Part shown: positions 50,957 to 60,837 of the stretch, piece by piece
Layout of the letters: each line of letters opens with the position of its first letter
How positions within the stretch are numbered: the stretch's first letter is position 1
Notes under the pieces: generated by a model
What the model was told of the DNA's origin: nothing
The model's database searches: none
Seen by the model: the letters and a program-made list of their open reading frames with translations, nothing else
Position numbers and translations under genes: made by a program
NCBI GenBank assembly: GCA_963807005.1
Contig: CAWDZK010000001.1
Location: 248,001-312,000, forward strand
Direction: 5' to 3'
From: CAWDZK01 sp963807005
GTDB lineage: Bacteria; Actinomycetota; Actinomycetes; JACCUZ01
DNA length: 64,000 nucleotides

Positions 50957-52390
50957 CTACCGCGTTCCACGCCTGGCATGGTCGGGGCGGCCACGCCGGC
51001 GGTGCTCTCGTTCCTCGTCGTAGAGTTCCCGCTCCTCGTTGATCCGCTTGCTCCGCCGCTCCGCGTTGCCCAGTGTGCCGAGATCCGACGCGATCGTGTC
51101 CAGGTCGCCGTCAAGGGCTTCCCAGAGCTCGTCCTCCCCGGCACGGGCGAGGTGGAACTCAGCCAGCCTCGCCAGATGCCGGCGAACGGTCCTTCTCGTC
51201 AGCCCGACACGTTCGGAGATCTCGTCCAGCCTCGAGTGGGGGGCTTGGCGCAGCATCTCCCACACCCGCTGGGCGTTTTTCCCCAGCCCGGGACCGTTCT
51301 GCCAGGCGTCGTGGGCGGTCCCAACGGGAAGCAGTGGGGCCGCCGCACGGGGGCCAGCCGGCGAGATCGGCGGGAGCAGCCGCCACCTGTACGACGCGCG
51401 AGGGGAAACTGGTCCGGCCTCCGTGGTGAGGTCCCGTCGGGCCCTGCGCTCGATGAGCTGGTAGTTCTGCAACCGGCTGAGAGCTCGACCAACCGTGACC
51501 CGGGAGCTGAGCCCGGTCAGCACCATCAGTTCTCGCTGGCTGGCGTTCACCTCCATCTCGCCGATCCGCCTGGCCTTCTCGAGGAGTGCCTGGTAGACGA
51601 GACGATCACTGGCACCGCCCAGCCCGGGCCATGCCCGGGCCGCTGCCGTGGCGAGCTCGGCCAGCCGGGGGTCGGGCTCTGTGCGGACGGCTGGGTTCTC
51701 CCGTACGTACGTGAGGGCCTTCGGCCACACCGAGGTGCGGAACCAGTCTGCGGCTGCTTCCGGGCGTCGGTCCGCCCGCGTGCGGTACGCGGCGGCGGCG
51801 GCGGTTCCCGCGCCGTCGAGCATCCGCAGGGCCTCGTCCACACTCCAGCCCGCGTTGACCGCGCCGACCGCGACCGCGTAGAGGAACTCCGAGTTGGTCT
51901 TGTAGGTCCCTCCGTGACCGTCCAGGACGCGACCTCGGAGTGCGGGTCCCCACACCCTGGACCTGTCGGCAGCAAGCTCTGCCAGGAAGTCGTCGGGCTC
52001 CCCGGCCGGCAGGAGCAGCGTGGGCGTGACTCCCGCGCGCCAGAGCCTGTGCGGTGCCAGGGGCGGACGGATGTGCTGGCGCACGTCCCCGCCCAGCTTC
52101 TTCGCGAGTTCGGCCAGCCACGCCGGCGGCGGCCCGCCGTCGCCCCAGGCGAAGACATGCCGGCGACCAGGCTGACCCGAGGCCACGAGGACAGCCCGCA
52201 GCCCAGCCATCCGAGAAGCCCAGTACAGCTTCTCCGCAAGGTCTGCCTTGTCCGGGTCGTCGAAGTCCGCCGCGAGCACGCCCGCGCGGACATCCACGTA
52301 AAAGGACTCGCCCGAGCGCACCGCCTCCTCGAGCGGAACCACACCCACCCTCGTGTTGTCCTCGCTCAGCAGTGACGCCGAGGGGCTCAT
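50957..52390 (-). CDS. Replication protein with primase-like N-terminus and winged-helix C-terminus
   Basis: 477 residues from ATG 52390 (the frame is open further upstream but without similarity). Near the N-terminus VLAADFDDPDKADLAEKLYW and GRRHVFAWGD match the D-x-D and s-x-H pattern of archaeo-eukaryotic primase/PrimPol domains. The middle is helical (SEFLYAVAVGAVNAGW). The C-terminal third has two helix-turn-helix units, LTGLSSRVTVGRALSRLQ and LDEISERVGLTRRTVRRHL. Located next to excisionase and integrase genes, the position of rep genes in actinomycete integrative elements. Confidence 0.72.
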   Translation of the reverse strand: MSPSASLLSEDNTRVGVVPLEEAVRSGESFYVDVRAGVLAADFDDPDKADLAEKLYWASRMAGLRAVLVASGQPGRRHVFAWGDGGPPPAWLAELAKKLGGDVRQHIRPPLAPHRLWRAGVTPTLLLPAGEPDDFLAELAADRSRVWGPALRGRVLDGHGGTYKTNSEFLYAVAVGAVNAGWSVDEALRMLDGAGTAAAAAYRTRADRRPEAAADWFRTSVWPKALTYVRENPAVRTEPDPRLAELATAAARAWPGLGGASDRLVYQALLEKARRIGEMEVNASQRELMVLTGLSSRVTVGRALSRLQNYQLIERRARRDLTTEAGPVSPRASYRWRLLPPISPAGPRAAAPLLPVGTAHDAWQNGPGLGKNAQRVWEMLRQAPHSRLDEISERVGLTRRTVRRHLARLAEFHLARAGEDELWEALDGDLDTIASDLGTLGNAERRSKRINEERELYDEEREHRRRGRPDHARRGTR

Positions 52391-52458
52391 CGAGACAAGT
52401 CTCGCCAGAGACAACACGGCCGGGCGAGAACCAGCTGGCGACCGCCCCCCCTCGCCTG

Positions 52459-52653
52459 TCACAGGGAGTCCTTGGCGAGAGTGTCGAGCCACGCCTGGAC
52501 GTCTGCCGGCCGGTAGCGCACGTATCGCCCTACCTTGAGCGAAGCCGGGCCCTGCCCCTGGCTCCTCCATTTGTACAGAGTGGGAACCGGGACGCCGAGA
52601 AGTTCGGCGAGCTGCGTCACGGAGAGGAGTCGATCAAGCTTGGGAGGGTCCAT
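52459..52653 (-). CDS. xis: Excisionase-type helix-turn-helix protein
   Basis: 64 residues of an HTH_17 domain: LLSVTQLAELLGVPVPTLYKW then QGPASLKVGRYVRYRPADV and AWLDTL. Such proteins act as recombination directionality factors beside tyrosine integrases. It lies between the replication gene and the integrase, though on the strand opposite to the integrase. Confidence 0.85.
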   Translation of the reverse strand: MDPPKLDRLLSVTQLAELLGVPVPTLYKWRSQGQGPASLKVGRYVRYRPADVQAWLDTLAKDSL

Positions 52654-52868
52654 CGAGAGCTCACAGCAGGGAAGATCCTCGCACTGTCGGGTGCGCTGAC
52701 CGTCCCGCTACCGCTACGGGAGGACGGGTTCTTGGGGCGCCGAAGCGCAGGGCGCCGAGGCGCCAGGTAGAGACTACGACCCAGTGAGGCAGATGCCTAC
52801 CATTGGCCCGTATGGGCTCCCTGGGGGGAGGGGCATCCGGGCGATCTCGCGGCTGTAGGCGATGAATA

Positions 52869-54002
52869 ATGCCAAGTATTGACAAGGTCAAGCTACAGTC
52901 TTCGACGTCCTGGGTTGCCCGCTGGAGGCAGCCCGATGGCACCCAGCGCAAGAAGTCCTTCCCTCGGAGGAGCGACGCCGAGCGGTACCTGCAGTCCGTC
53001 GGCGCTGGGTTGTTGAGCGGCTCATACGTCGACCCGTCGAGATCTCGGATGACGGTCGGCGAGTGGGCGGTGCCTTGGTTCGACGGTCGTCGTCACCTCA
53101 AGCCGAAGACCCTCACCTCCTACGAGAGCCTGCTGCGCACCAGGGTGTTGCCGACCTGGCGTGACGTACCTCTCCAGCTGGTCACGCACTCGTCCGTCGT
53201 CGCCTGGGTCTCTGCGATGCAGGCCGAGGGACTGTCAGCCTCGCGAACTCGCCAGGCGTACCACCTCTTCAACGCGATGCTCGACGACGCTGTCCGGGAC
53301 AACCGCCTGTCACGCAACCCGGCGACAAGAGTCGACCTGCCTCGGCTACCACACGTCGAGCGCCGCTACCTGTCCCACGGCCAGGTGGCGGAGCTGGCGG
53401 AGGCGGCGGGCGAGTACCGCCTCCTCATCCTGGTGCTGGCCTACTGCGGTGTTCGGTGGGGCGAGGCCACTGCGCTTAGGGCGCGACACGTCGATCTTCT
53501 TCGCCGGAGGCTTGAGGTCTCCGAGGCGGTCGTGGAGGTGAACGGCCGAGTGATCTTCGGTACGCCGAAGAGCCATCAGCGCCGCTCAGTGCCGATCCCG
53601 GGGTTCGTGGCTGCCGAGCTGGCGCAGCTTCTCGCCCGTCGAGATCCCGAGGACCTGGTCTTCATGTCGCCGCAGGGTTCCGTCCTCAGGAGCCAGAACT
53701 TTCGCCGGCGGTACTTCGACCCCGCTGCAGCAGCCGCCGGACTGCCTGGGCTCGTGCCGCACGAACTGCGGCACACAGCGGCCTCCCTCGCCATCGCGGC
53801 GGGCGCATCCATCAAGGCCATCCAGGCAATGCTTGGGCACGCGAGCGCAACACTGACCCTCGACCGCTACGGGCACCTGTTCCCTGATGAGCTTGACGAC
53901 GTCGCCGAGCGGCTCGACGTCGCAGCCCGGTCGGGGCATGTGCCCGCTGCGCGCCACGATAAGGCTTTTCACGACCTGGTCAGCCGCAGATCAAGCGCCT
54001 GA
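52869..54002 (+). CDS. int: Tyrosine integrase of the 32.9-kb element
   Basis: 377-residue phage-type integrase with an arm-binding N-terminus (WVARWRQPDGTQRKKSFPRR), a SAM-like core-binding domain (residues 60-150) and a catalytic domain. The Arg is in YCGVRWGEATALR, then HELRHTAASLAIAAG (His and Arg) and LDRYGHLF with the nucleophile Tyr. Its 3' end stops 15 bases from the tRNA repeat, so attR overlaps its downstream region, the classic position. Intact frame. Confidence 0.93.
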   Translation: MPSIDKVKLQSSTSWVARWRQPDGTQRKKSFPRRSDAERYLQSVGAGLLSGSYVDPSRSRMTVGEWAVPWFDGRRHLKPKTLTSYESLLRTRVLPTWRDVPLQLVTHSSVVAWVSAMQAEGLSASRTRQAYHLFNAMLDDAVRDNRLSRNPATRVDLPRLPHVERRYLSHGQVAELAEAAGEYRLLILVLAYCGVRWGEATALRARHVDLLRRRLEVSEAVVEVNGRVIFGTPKSHQRRSVPIPGFVAAELAQLLARRDPEDLVFMSPQGSVLRSQNFRRRYFDPAAAAAGLPGLVPHELRHTAASLAIAAGASIKAIQAMLGHASATLTLDRYGHLFPDELDDVAERLDVAARSGHVPAARHDKAFHDLVSRRSSA

Positions 54003-54016
54003 CCTGCGCGGATGGT

Positions 54017-54064
54017 GGTGCCCCCGGCAGGATTCGAACCTGCGACGCACGGTTTAGGAAACCG
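54017..54064. repeat. attR: 48-bp direct repeat within tRNA-Arg
   Basis: Identical to 21207-21254. It covers the tRNA from the anticodon arm to the CC of the 3' CCA. The tRNA stays intact because the repeat restores its 3' part. Confidence 0.93.
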
Positions 54065-54091
54065 ATGCTCTATCCCCTGAGCTACGAGGGC
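54019..54091 (-). tRNA. tRNA-Arg (anticodon CCT)
   Basis: The minus strand folds into a standard 73-base cloverleaf: acceptor GCCCTCG pairs with CGGGGGC (one G-U), D-arm GCTCAGGGGATAGAGC, anticodon loop TTCCTAA reading CCT, T-arm CAGGTTCGAATCCTG and discriminator A. A CCA follows in the genome (54016-54018). It is the integration target. Confidence 0.95.
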
Positions 54092-54124
54092 TGACCTGCG
54101 GGTTTTCACAGCCGGCTGACTCGT

Positions 54125-54146
54125 TGACAGCCAATCTGACAGCCAA
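54125..54146. repeat. 10-bp direct repeats between tRNA and second integrase
   Basis: TGACAGCCAA at 54125-54134 and 54137-54146, twelve bases apart. They lie 33-55 bases upstream of the tRNA 5' end, just past the stop of the second integrase, and may be its arm-binding sites. Confidence 0.45.
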
Positions 54147-54166
54147 ACTCCCGCCCGCAGCGCACG

Positions 54167-55351
54167 TCATGGTAGCGACAGCCCTGCGTCCGGCCGGTCG
54201 TGGTCGTGATCGACGCTCGGCTGCTCCAGCAACCGGCCCAGAGCGCCGCTTGCCGACTCGTGCATGGCCGGGGTGACGTGTGAATACAGGTTCAGGGTGA
54301 TGCCGATCTCGGTGTGACCGAGCATCTCGCTCACGATCTTGGGGTGCACCCCTTCGCTGAGCAGCAGTGTCGCAGCGGTGTGGCGCAGATCGTGGAAGCG
54401 GATCTTCGGTAAGGACAGTCGCTCGAGCAGGGGATGGAAGTGGCGCTGGAGAAGGTTCTGGCTGCTGAGTGGCCGGCCAATGTGATTGGGGAAGACCAGG
54501 TCGTTGTCCTCCCACAGGTGGCCGGCGTCAAGTCGTTCGGCGTTCTGCCGAAGCCGATGCCGTTGGAGTGCGGTGGCAGCCATCGGTGAAAGAACGACCT
54601 GGCGACGCGAGTGATCGGTCTTCGGCTCTCTGATCGTCCAGCCCCCGCCGGGGTCGCGATGCAGGCTTCCGCGGATGGCCAATCGCCTCGCAGGTAGGTC
54701 GAGGTCCGCCCAGCGCAACGCCAGCAGTTCGCCCTGACGCATTCCGGTTGTCAGTGCCAGCACGTACAACGCGGCGAGGCGGTCCCCGTGCAAGCCGGTG
54801 AGAAGGCAACGGGATTCTGCAGCTGTGAGGGCGCGGAACTCGTGGCGAACCACGCGAGGCGGGTCGACCAGCTTCACCGGGTTGCGTGATGTTGCGCCCC
54901 AACGGACCGCTTGGTCAAACACCCGGTGAAGGAACCGATGAAGGTGCCGCACGCTGGTAGGTGAGCTTCCCGCCGCCAGACGGTCGGCGTACAGCAGCTG
55001 AAGATCCGCCGGACCAATCTTGGACAACGGCCGATGGCCCAGCATCGGAACCGAATGCAGTCGCGCGTACTGCTCGTACCGCTGCCAAGTGCCTGGGCGC
55101 AATGAGGGCCGAACCGCCGCCAGCCAGGTGTCCATAAACGTCGCGAACGTCGTTCGCTCGTCGGCCACCAGCTGGCCCTCGCGATGAGCGCGGGTCAGCG
55201 TGGCCAACTTCCCGGCCACCTCGCGCCGGGTCGCTCCGTAGACGACCTTGCGTCGCCGCCTCCCGCTGGACCAGCCGAGGTCAACGGCCGCCGTCCATCG
55301 TCCATCGGCACGCCGGTAGATCGAGCCCTCGCCGTGTCCGCGCCTTGTCAT
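54167..55351 (-). CDS. int: Tyrosine integrase of a second mobile region
   Basis: 394-residue integrase: N-terminal arm domain (GEGSIYRRADGRWTAAVDL), core-binding domain (SLRPGTWQRYEQYARLH) and catalytic domain with TTGMRQGELLALRW (Arg), FHDLRHTAATLLLSEG (His, Arg) and LNLYSHVTP (Tyr). It shares little sequence with the other integrase. Its 3' end faces the 5' end of tRNA-Arg. Intact frame. Confidence 0.93.
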   Translation of the reverse strand: MTRRGHGEGSIYRRADGRWTAAVDLGWSSGRRRRKVVYGATRREVAGKLATLTRAHREGQLVADERTTFATFMDTWLAAVRPSLRPGTWQRYEQYARLHSVPMLGHRPLSKIGPADLQLLYADRLAAGSSPTSVRHLHRFLHRVFDQAVRWGATSRNPVKLVDPPRVVRHEFRALTAAESRCLLTGLHGDRLAALYVLALTTGMRQGELLALRWADLDLPARRLAIRGSLHRDPGGGWTIREPKTDHSRRQVVLSPMAATALQRHRLRQNAERLDAGHLWEDNDLVFPNHIGRPLSSQNLLQRHFHPLLERLSLPKIRFHDLRHTAATLLLSEGVHPKIVSEMLGHTEIGITLNLYSHVTPAMHESASGALGRLLEQPSVDHDHDRPDAGLSLP

Positions 55352-55384
55352 CGCGATTCGTCCATCGCAGTCTGCCCTTCCAGG

Positions 55385-55579
55385 TCACCCGGTCTTGATT
55401 CCGGACTCGGTACGTAGCCGCAAGACGAGCTCTGTGAGCGCCTCAGCGGGTATGCGTCGGCAAGCTCCAATGTGCACGGATTCGAGGACGCCGGCCTGCA
55501 TCAGTTCGTACAGCTTGGAACGCCCAATCCCGAGTGCGATAGCCGCTTCTGTGGGCGTAAGGAGGATGGGGACAGTCAT
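55385..55579 (-). CDS. xis: Excisionase-type helix-turn-helix protein (second region)
   Basis: 64 residues: LLTPTEAAIALGIGRSKLYE and LESVHIGACRRIPAEALTEL, an HTH_17/MerR-like excisionase domain. ATG 55579 overlaps the relaxase stop by four bases, and the integrase follows 33 bases later, so relaxase, xis and int form one operon. Confidence 0.85.
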   Translation of the reverse strand: MTVPILLTPTEAAIALGIGRSKLYELMQAGVLESVHIGACRRIPAEALTELVLRLRTESGIKTG

Positions 55580-58472
55580 CGGGTGATCCCTTCGGCTCGT
55601 GGTGCGGCGGGGTGGTCCGGGCGGCGGGTCTGCCACCGGTCGGGTTGGCTGCGGGGCAGCTGGCGGGTGGCGAGGGTCTGGCTGCGTCGCTGGGAGAGCC
55701 GGGCGGCGAGCTCGTCGAGGTGCCCGTCGCCGGCGACGGCGGCCGGCTGGCTGGTGTCGTCGGGGACGTAGAGGTGGTTGGCGGTGCGGCCGCGGGAGAG
55801 CGCGACGTAGCCGGCTTCGCGGGTGAGAGCGGCGGTGCCGTACAGGAGGGCAACCTCGACGGTGGCTCCTTGGGCCTTGTGGCAGGTCATGGCGTAGCCG
55901 TGGTCGAGGTGCCTTCCGGCCCAGTCGGCGCCGACGATCACGTTCTGGTCGTCTTCGGCGGCGAGGGTCAGGGTCTGGTGGCGGGGGTCGACGGCGGTGA
56001 CGGTGGCGTGGGTGCCGTTGAGGAGCCCGAGCTGGTGGTCGTTGGCGGTGACCATCACCTGGTCGCCGGCGCGGTACTCGCGCGCGGCGTCGCCGTGGCC
56101 GGTGGTGACCGGGTCGGGGCCGAGGCGGCCGGCGGCGAGGAGCCGGTCCCGGGCGGTGTCGTTGAGGTCGACGACGTCGCGGCGGCGGACCGCAAGCATC
56201 ACCACCCGCCGCGAGTCCGTCCCGGACTTCTCGCCGGTCGCGGCGGTGGCCGGGGTCTGGAGGTGGTGCAGGTAGTCGTCGACGACGCGGTCGGCGAGCT
56301 GGTCGGCCGGTGCGGTGTGGACCCGGCCGTGGTCGGCGTAGGCGGCGACAGCGGCGTCCGGGTCACCCGCGCGGAGGTCGGCTAGGGCGCGGCGTTCCCA
56401 GGCTTCGGTCTGGCGGCGGTTGTCGGTCAGGGTGACCGTGTCCGGGTGGCGCGCCAGGGCGGTGAACAGGCCGCCGGCGCCGACCTCGGGCAGCTGCGCG
56501 GGGTCGCCGACCAGCACCAAGGTGGCCTCCGCGGCCTGGGTGTGGGCCAGCAGGTGGGCCAGGGTGCGGGTGTCGACCATGGAGGCCTCGTCGACGACCA
56601 GCACCCCACCCCGGGGCAGGCCGGTCGGCCTCCGGGTGGCCGGGTCGGGGCGCCGGGCGTGGTTGAGGAGCCGGGTCAGGGAGGTGGCGGTGATGCCGGT
56701 GGCGTGCTCGAGGCGGCGGGCGGTGACCGCGGCGACGGCGGCGCCGGTGACCGGCCGGCCCTGCGCCTCCATGCCTGGGCGGCGGCGGCGAGGGCGGCGG
56801 TCTTCCCGGCGCCGGCTGGACCGACCACCACCGCAAGGCCCTCGGCTGCGGTGAGGGCCCGGACCATGGACTCCTGCTCGCCGGACAGCTTTCGCCCCGC
56901 TACAGCGTCCTGGAGGACCTCGGAGGCGACGTCCCGGTCGGGCCGCGCGCGCAGCTCTTCGGCGATGTGCAGCGCGGCCTGCTCGACGCGGAGGAGCTCG
57001 GTGGTGGTCCACCGTGGCCCGTCCTCGGGTGCGCTGACGAGGCGGACCACGTCGCGGCTGGCCAGGACCTGGTCCGCGATCGCTTCCAGCGCTGCCCGGT
57101 CGGTGGACGTGCCGGCGGGCAGCGCTTGGCAGAGGGCTTGGAGCAGATCGCGGCGGTCGAAGCCGGTGGCCTGCGCGGTCAGCCCAGCCGGGCCGAGCAG
57201 ATACGTGGCGAGCTGCTTGAGTGAAGGTGCAGGTGGTGGTCGCCGCCGGCCCAGGGCGGCGGCGATCAGCCTGCCGGGGTGGTGGCCAGCCGCGCGGGCT
57301 ATCGCGGTCCACCGGTCCCGCCGCGACCCCTCGGGCTCGGAACCGGGCTTGGCCGGGCGGGTCGCCAGGCAGGCGGCCTGGGCGGCGTCCGGGCCGGTGG
57401 TGCCGGCCGCGGTCATCGCGGCCACGATCTGCCGGCGCCGGGTGGAGAAGGTGCCAAGCAGGTCGGCCGGGATGCCGTCGATCTCGGCGACACCTTTGGT
57501 GGGCGCGGTCCAGTCGACGCCGAGACGTGCGGTGAGCTGGGCCCGCAGGCTCGCGTGGTACAGGTAGGAGGCGGTCAGGGCGTGCCGGTAGATCTGCTTC
57601 GCGTCGACCGCGGACCACTTCCCGTCCGCACCGTGCAGCAGGTTCGGCACCACCAGGTGGGTGTGCAGCTGCGGATCCCCGGCCCGGGAGGTGTGGTGCT
57701 CGAACCCGGCGACGATCCACCCGTCCGTGGCGATCCGGTTGGCGCGTTGCCCGTCGCCCTGGTGGCCGCGCAGCCCGTGCCCGGCCACCGACTCCAGATA
57801 GCCCAGCGCCTCGACGACGGCGGCCTGGTGGGCATCGCGGACCGCTGCCGCCACCGTCCGGTCACCGAGCCCGAACAGCACGCTCACGCTCTTCGGGGCG
57901 GAGATGGTGACGTCGATCCCGGGCCGGCGGACGTCGACCCGCCGGTCCGCGAACTTGACTGCGGTGGCGTACCGGTCGGTGCCGTCGTCCCCCCGGTAGA
58001 CCGCCGGGACGTCAATCCCGGCCGCGTCCGCGAGCTGCGCGGCCCAGGACGGGGACACCGTCGGCGCCCGGCCCCGCCGCGACCGGTCCACCCGAGCCGC
58101 CAACGCCTCGAACTTGGCCCGGTCCCGACCCTGCCCGAACAGGACCGTCGGCGGCACTGCCTGCTGGACGGCCTGGCGACGGATCGCCTCGATGAGCGGC
58201 CTCGCGGGCAGCCGGCCGCGCGGGTCGGCCCGGCTCAACTCCGGAACCAACGTGAGCCCGTCGGCCCACCGGCCGGCCAGCAGCGCCCGCAGCCGGTCTG
58301 CACCGGCCGGGTCGAGCGGCCCGGACAGGCCGGCCGCCGCCGCACCGGCGCCGAGCCAGCGTCCGGCCGGTTCGGCACCGAGGTAGTAGTCGGCCGGGCA
58401 GTTCGCCTGCCGGGCCAGGTAGTAGCCGGCCGGGTCCGACCCCGCGCCGAGCATGGCCACCGACACCACCAC
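55576..58472 (-). pseudogene. traA: MobF relaxase-helicase (TraA/TrwC type), one frameshift
   Basis: About 965 residues. N-terminal relaxase: CPADYYLG with the transesterification tyrosines, VDVTISAPKSVSVLF-type block (VTISAPKSVSVLFGLGD) and the metal triad in DPQLHTHLVVPN. C-terminal RecD-like helicase: VVGPAGAGKTAALAAAA (Walker A), a one-base deletion near 56770, then GGVLVVDEASMVDTRTL (Walker B), DNRRQTEAWER and YVALSRGRTANHLY (motif VI). It nicks oriT and unwinds DNA for conjugation. Only the single indel disrupts it. Confidence 0.88.
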
Positions 58473-59188
58473 CGCCGGTCACCCACCCGCCGAGCAGACA
58501 GGTGCACGGGTGCCGGTCCTGCGTCGGGAACGCGCCGAAGCGGCCGGCGGCGACGGTCGCAGAAACGTCCTCATACTTATATGGGTGCCAGCGAAGGGGC
58601 CCAGACGCGGGGTAGCCGGCCGGAATCTCAAAGAACTTTGCGCGCCGGACACCAGCGGACACAGGCGGACGCCTCGGCGCCTCGACAACCCGGCGGTCGG
58701 TCAGTTCGGACCCGCGGCTGCTCCGCGGCAGGTCGCCGACCAGTACTGCGACCTCAGCCCGTTCGGCGTGACCCCCACACTCCACGAACTTCCAGCCGAC
58801 CAGAGGCACACCCGCCCCGGGGCTCGTAGCGTCGATCCCACCTCGATGACTTCCCGTATTGCCAACTGGCGCCTCCGCCGAAACCGACGACCCGTCAGTC
58901 AGCACACCGTTGTATCCCGTGGATAGCGTCGTGTCCCCGCCGCCTGGTGGGGGTCCACCGGCTCGGGAGTCGCCCTCACACTTGCTGCCTCGGTTGATCA
59001 CCTGCTCCCGCCCGGGAGTCCGCCCTCACCGTTGTGGTCGGGCTTGACCGGTTGTGGCTGTCAGATGACTGCGCTCCCGGGTTGGGCGGGCCGGGCAAGG
59101 TCGCTTCATAGAGGTATGAGGCGATGCCTCACGGGATGCGTGCGCCTCGCCCGGCCGCGGACAACAACGCTAGTCCGGGAGGCGCGAG
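58473..59188. other. 716-bp region without a supported gene
   Basis: Upstream of the relaxase and of the IS110 transposase. Frames here lack domain-like sequence. An oriT would be expected near the relaxase start, but I cannot point to a convincing inverted repeat. The last 180 bases belong to the left side of the IS110 element. Confidence 0.4.
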
Positions 59189-59420
59189 ATGCGCGCAGGA
59201 ATCGACTCACACAAGCGGACACTGGCTGTCGCGATCGTCGACGATGCGGGTCGTCGGATCCAGGTCGACACGTTCGCCAACGACCCGCGAGGTCACCTGC
59301 GGTTGGGCAAGTGGCTGGTCGAGGTCGGCTTCGACGTCCGAGAGGTGCTGTGCGGGTTCACCGTCCGGGAGCGGCGCCGCCTGGCCGGCGGCGGCAAGTC
59401 CGACCCGATCGATGCCCTGG

Positions 59421-60837
59421 GGGCGTGTCAGACCTTCTGTGTAAGGGCGTGACCTTGACGCTGGGCTGCATGGGCGGCCTGGAGAGGACACGCGATGACG
59501 AACACGATGGACACTGAGGTCGTGGGACGGCCTCGGCGCGACGCTGACGAGCCTCGCCTGCTCGACGAGGCGATGGCTGAGGCGCTGATCGAGCAGGCCC
59601 GCGAGCAGGGCGTCGAGCTGCTCGGTGAGCACGGTCTGCTGCGGCAGATGACCAAGGCGGTGCTGGAGCGGGCGCTGGCCGAGGAGCTGACCGAGCACCT
59701 CAGCTACGAGCATGTCGGATCCGGCCGGGCCCGGGACCGGGAACAGCCGCAACGGGTTCACCCCGAAGCGGCTGCTGACCGAGGCCGGCAGCGTCGACCT
59801 GGAGGTGCCCCGGGACCGGGACGGCTCCTTCGACCCGCGGGTCGTGCGCAAGGGGCAGCGACGTCTGGATGGCATCGAAAAGATCGTGCTGGGGCTCTAT
59901 TCGCGCGGGATGACCGTCCGCGACATCCGCGCCCAGCTACTGGAGATGTTCGATGTCGAGGTCTCCCCGGACCTGATCTCCAAGATCACCGACTCGGTGC
60001 TCGAGGAGGTCAAGGAGTGGCAGACCCGCCCGCTCGACGCGGTCTGGCCGGTGATCTTCCTCGACGCGATCGTCTGCAAGGTCCGCCACGACGGCACTGT
60101 GATCGAACCGGGCCGCCCACCTGGCCGTCGGGGTCGACGTCGACGGCAAGAAGGAGGTCCTGGGCATCTGGGTGGAGACCAGCGAGGGCGCCAAGTTCTG
60201 GCTGCGGGTGATGAACGAGCTCAAGTCCCGAGGCGTCGAGGACGTGCTGATCGTGGTCTGCGACGGCCTCAGCGGCCTGCCCGCCGCGGTCACCGCCGTG
60301 TGGCCCGAGGCGATCGTGCAGACCTGCATCGTGCACCTGACCCGCGCCTCTCTGCGGTGGGTGAACTACAAGGACCGCATACGGGTCTCCGCGCAGCTGC
60401 GCACGATCTACCGGGCACCCAGCGAAGCGGCCGCCCGGGAAGCTCTGGACGCCTGGACCGACAGCGACATCGGCCGCAGTACCCGGCGATCAAACGGCAG
60501 TGGGAGGCGGCCTGGGAGCAGGTCACCCCGTTCTTCGCGTTCCCGCCCGAGGTCCGCAAGGTGATCTACACGACCAACATGATCGAGAGCATCAACTACC
60601 AGCTCCGCAAGATCAGCAAGACCCGCGGGCACTTCCCCACCGACGATGCCCTCATCAAGCTGCTCTACCTCGGCTGCCGCGAGATGGGCCGGACGCAACG
60701 CAACGGACAAGGCGGCCGCAGCCCCTACTCCTGGAAGGCGGCACTCAACCCGCTCGACATCATGTTCCCCGGCCGGCTCGACCGGGCCTGACCATCATGA
60801 ACAGGTCTGGCCCTTACACAGAGACGCTGACAGGCCC
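59421..60837 (+). mobile_element. IS256-family insertion sequence with 8-bp target duplication
   Basis: 1417 bp. The left end GGGCGTGTCAG and the right end (complement) GGGCCTGTCAG begin imperfect inverted repeats that share CTGTGTAAGGGC further in. TGCCCTGG occurs at 59413-59420 and 60838-60845, a clean 8-bp target duplication as made by this family. It lies inside the IS110 transposase gene in the same orientation. Confidence 0.9.
59495..60791 (+). pseudogene. IS256-family transposase, frameshifted
   Basis: Mutator-type DDE transposase. ATG 59495 starts the first frame, with LLRQMTKAVLERALAEELTE. A shift near 59712 gives GTGNSRNGFTPKRLLTE, YSRGMTVRDIRAQLLEMF and WPVIFLDAIVCKVR (first Asp). 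A second near 60110 gives HLAVGVDVDGKKEVLGIW and VLIVVCDGLSGLP (second Asp), and a third near 60475 gives QYPAIKRQWEAAW and TTNMIESINYQLRK (Glu) to TGA. All catalytic residues remain. Confidence 0.87.

Larger units (their letters stand above)
21207..54064. mobile_element. 32.9-kb integrative element in tRNA-Arg(CCT)
   Basis: Bounded by 48-bp perfect direct repeats, 21207-21254 and 54017-54064; the right copy is the 3' part of an intact tRNA-Arg gene. Integrase (52869-54002), excisionase (52459-52653) and a replication protein (50957-52390) lie beside the tRNA, an arrangement known from actinomycete integrative elements. The cargo is a sugar-acid catabolic cluster plus surface proteins and phage-like genes. 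I found no TraB/FtsK-like translocase or relaxase inside, so it may be mobilised in trans. Confidence 0.85.

Noticed and set aside
58473..59001. Minus-strand N-terminal extension of the relaxase region
   Set aside because: No similarity to relaxase N-termini and no domain; the relaxase start with its tyrosines is already near 58472.
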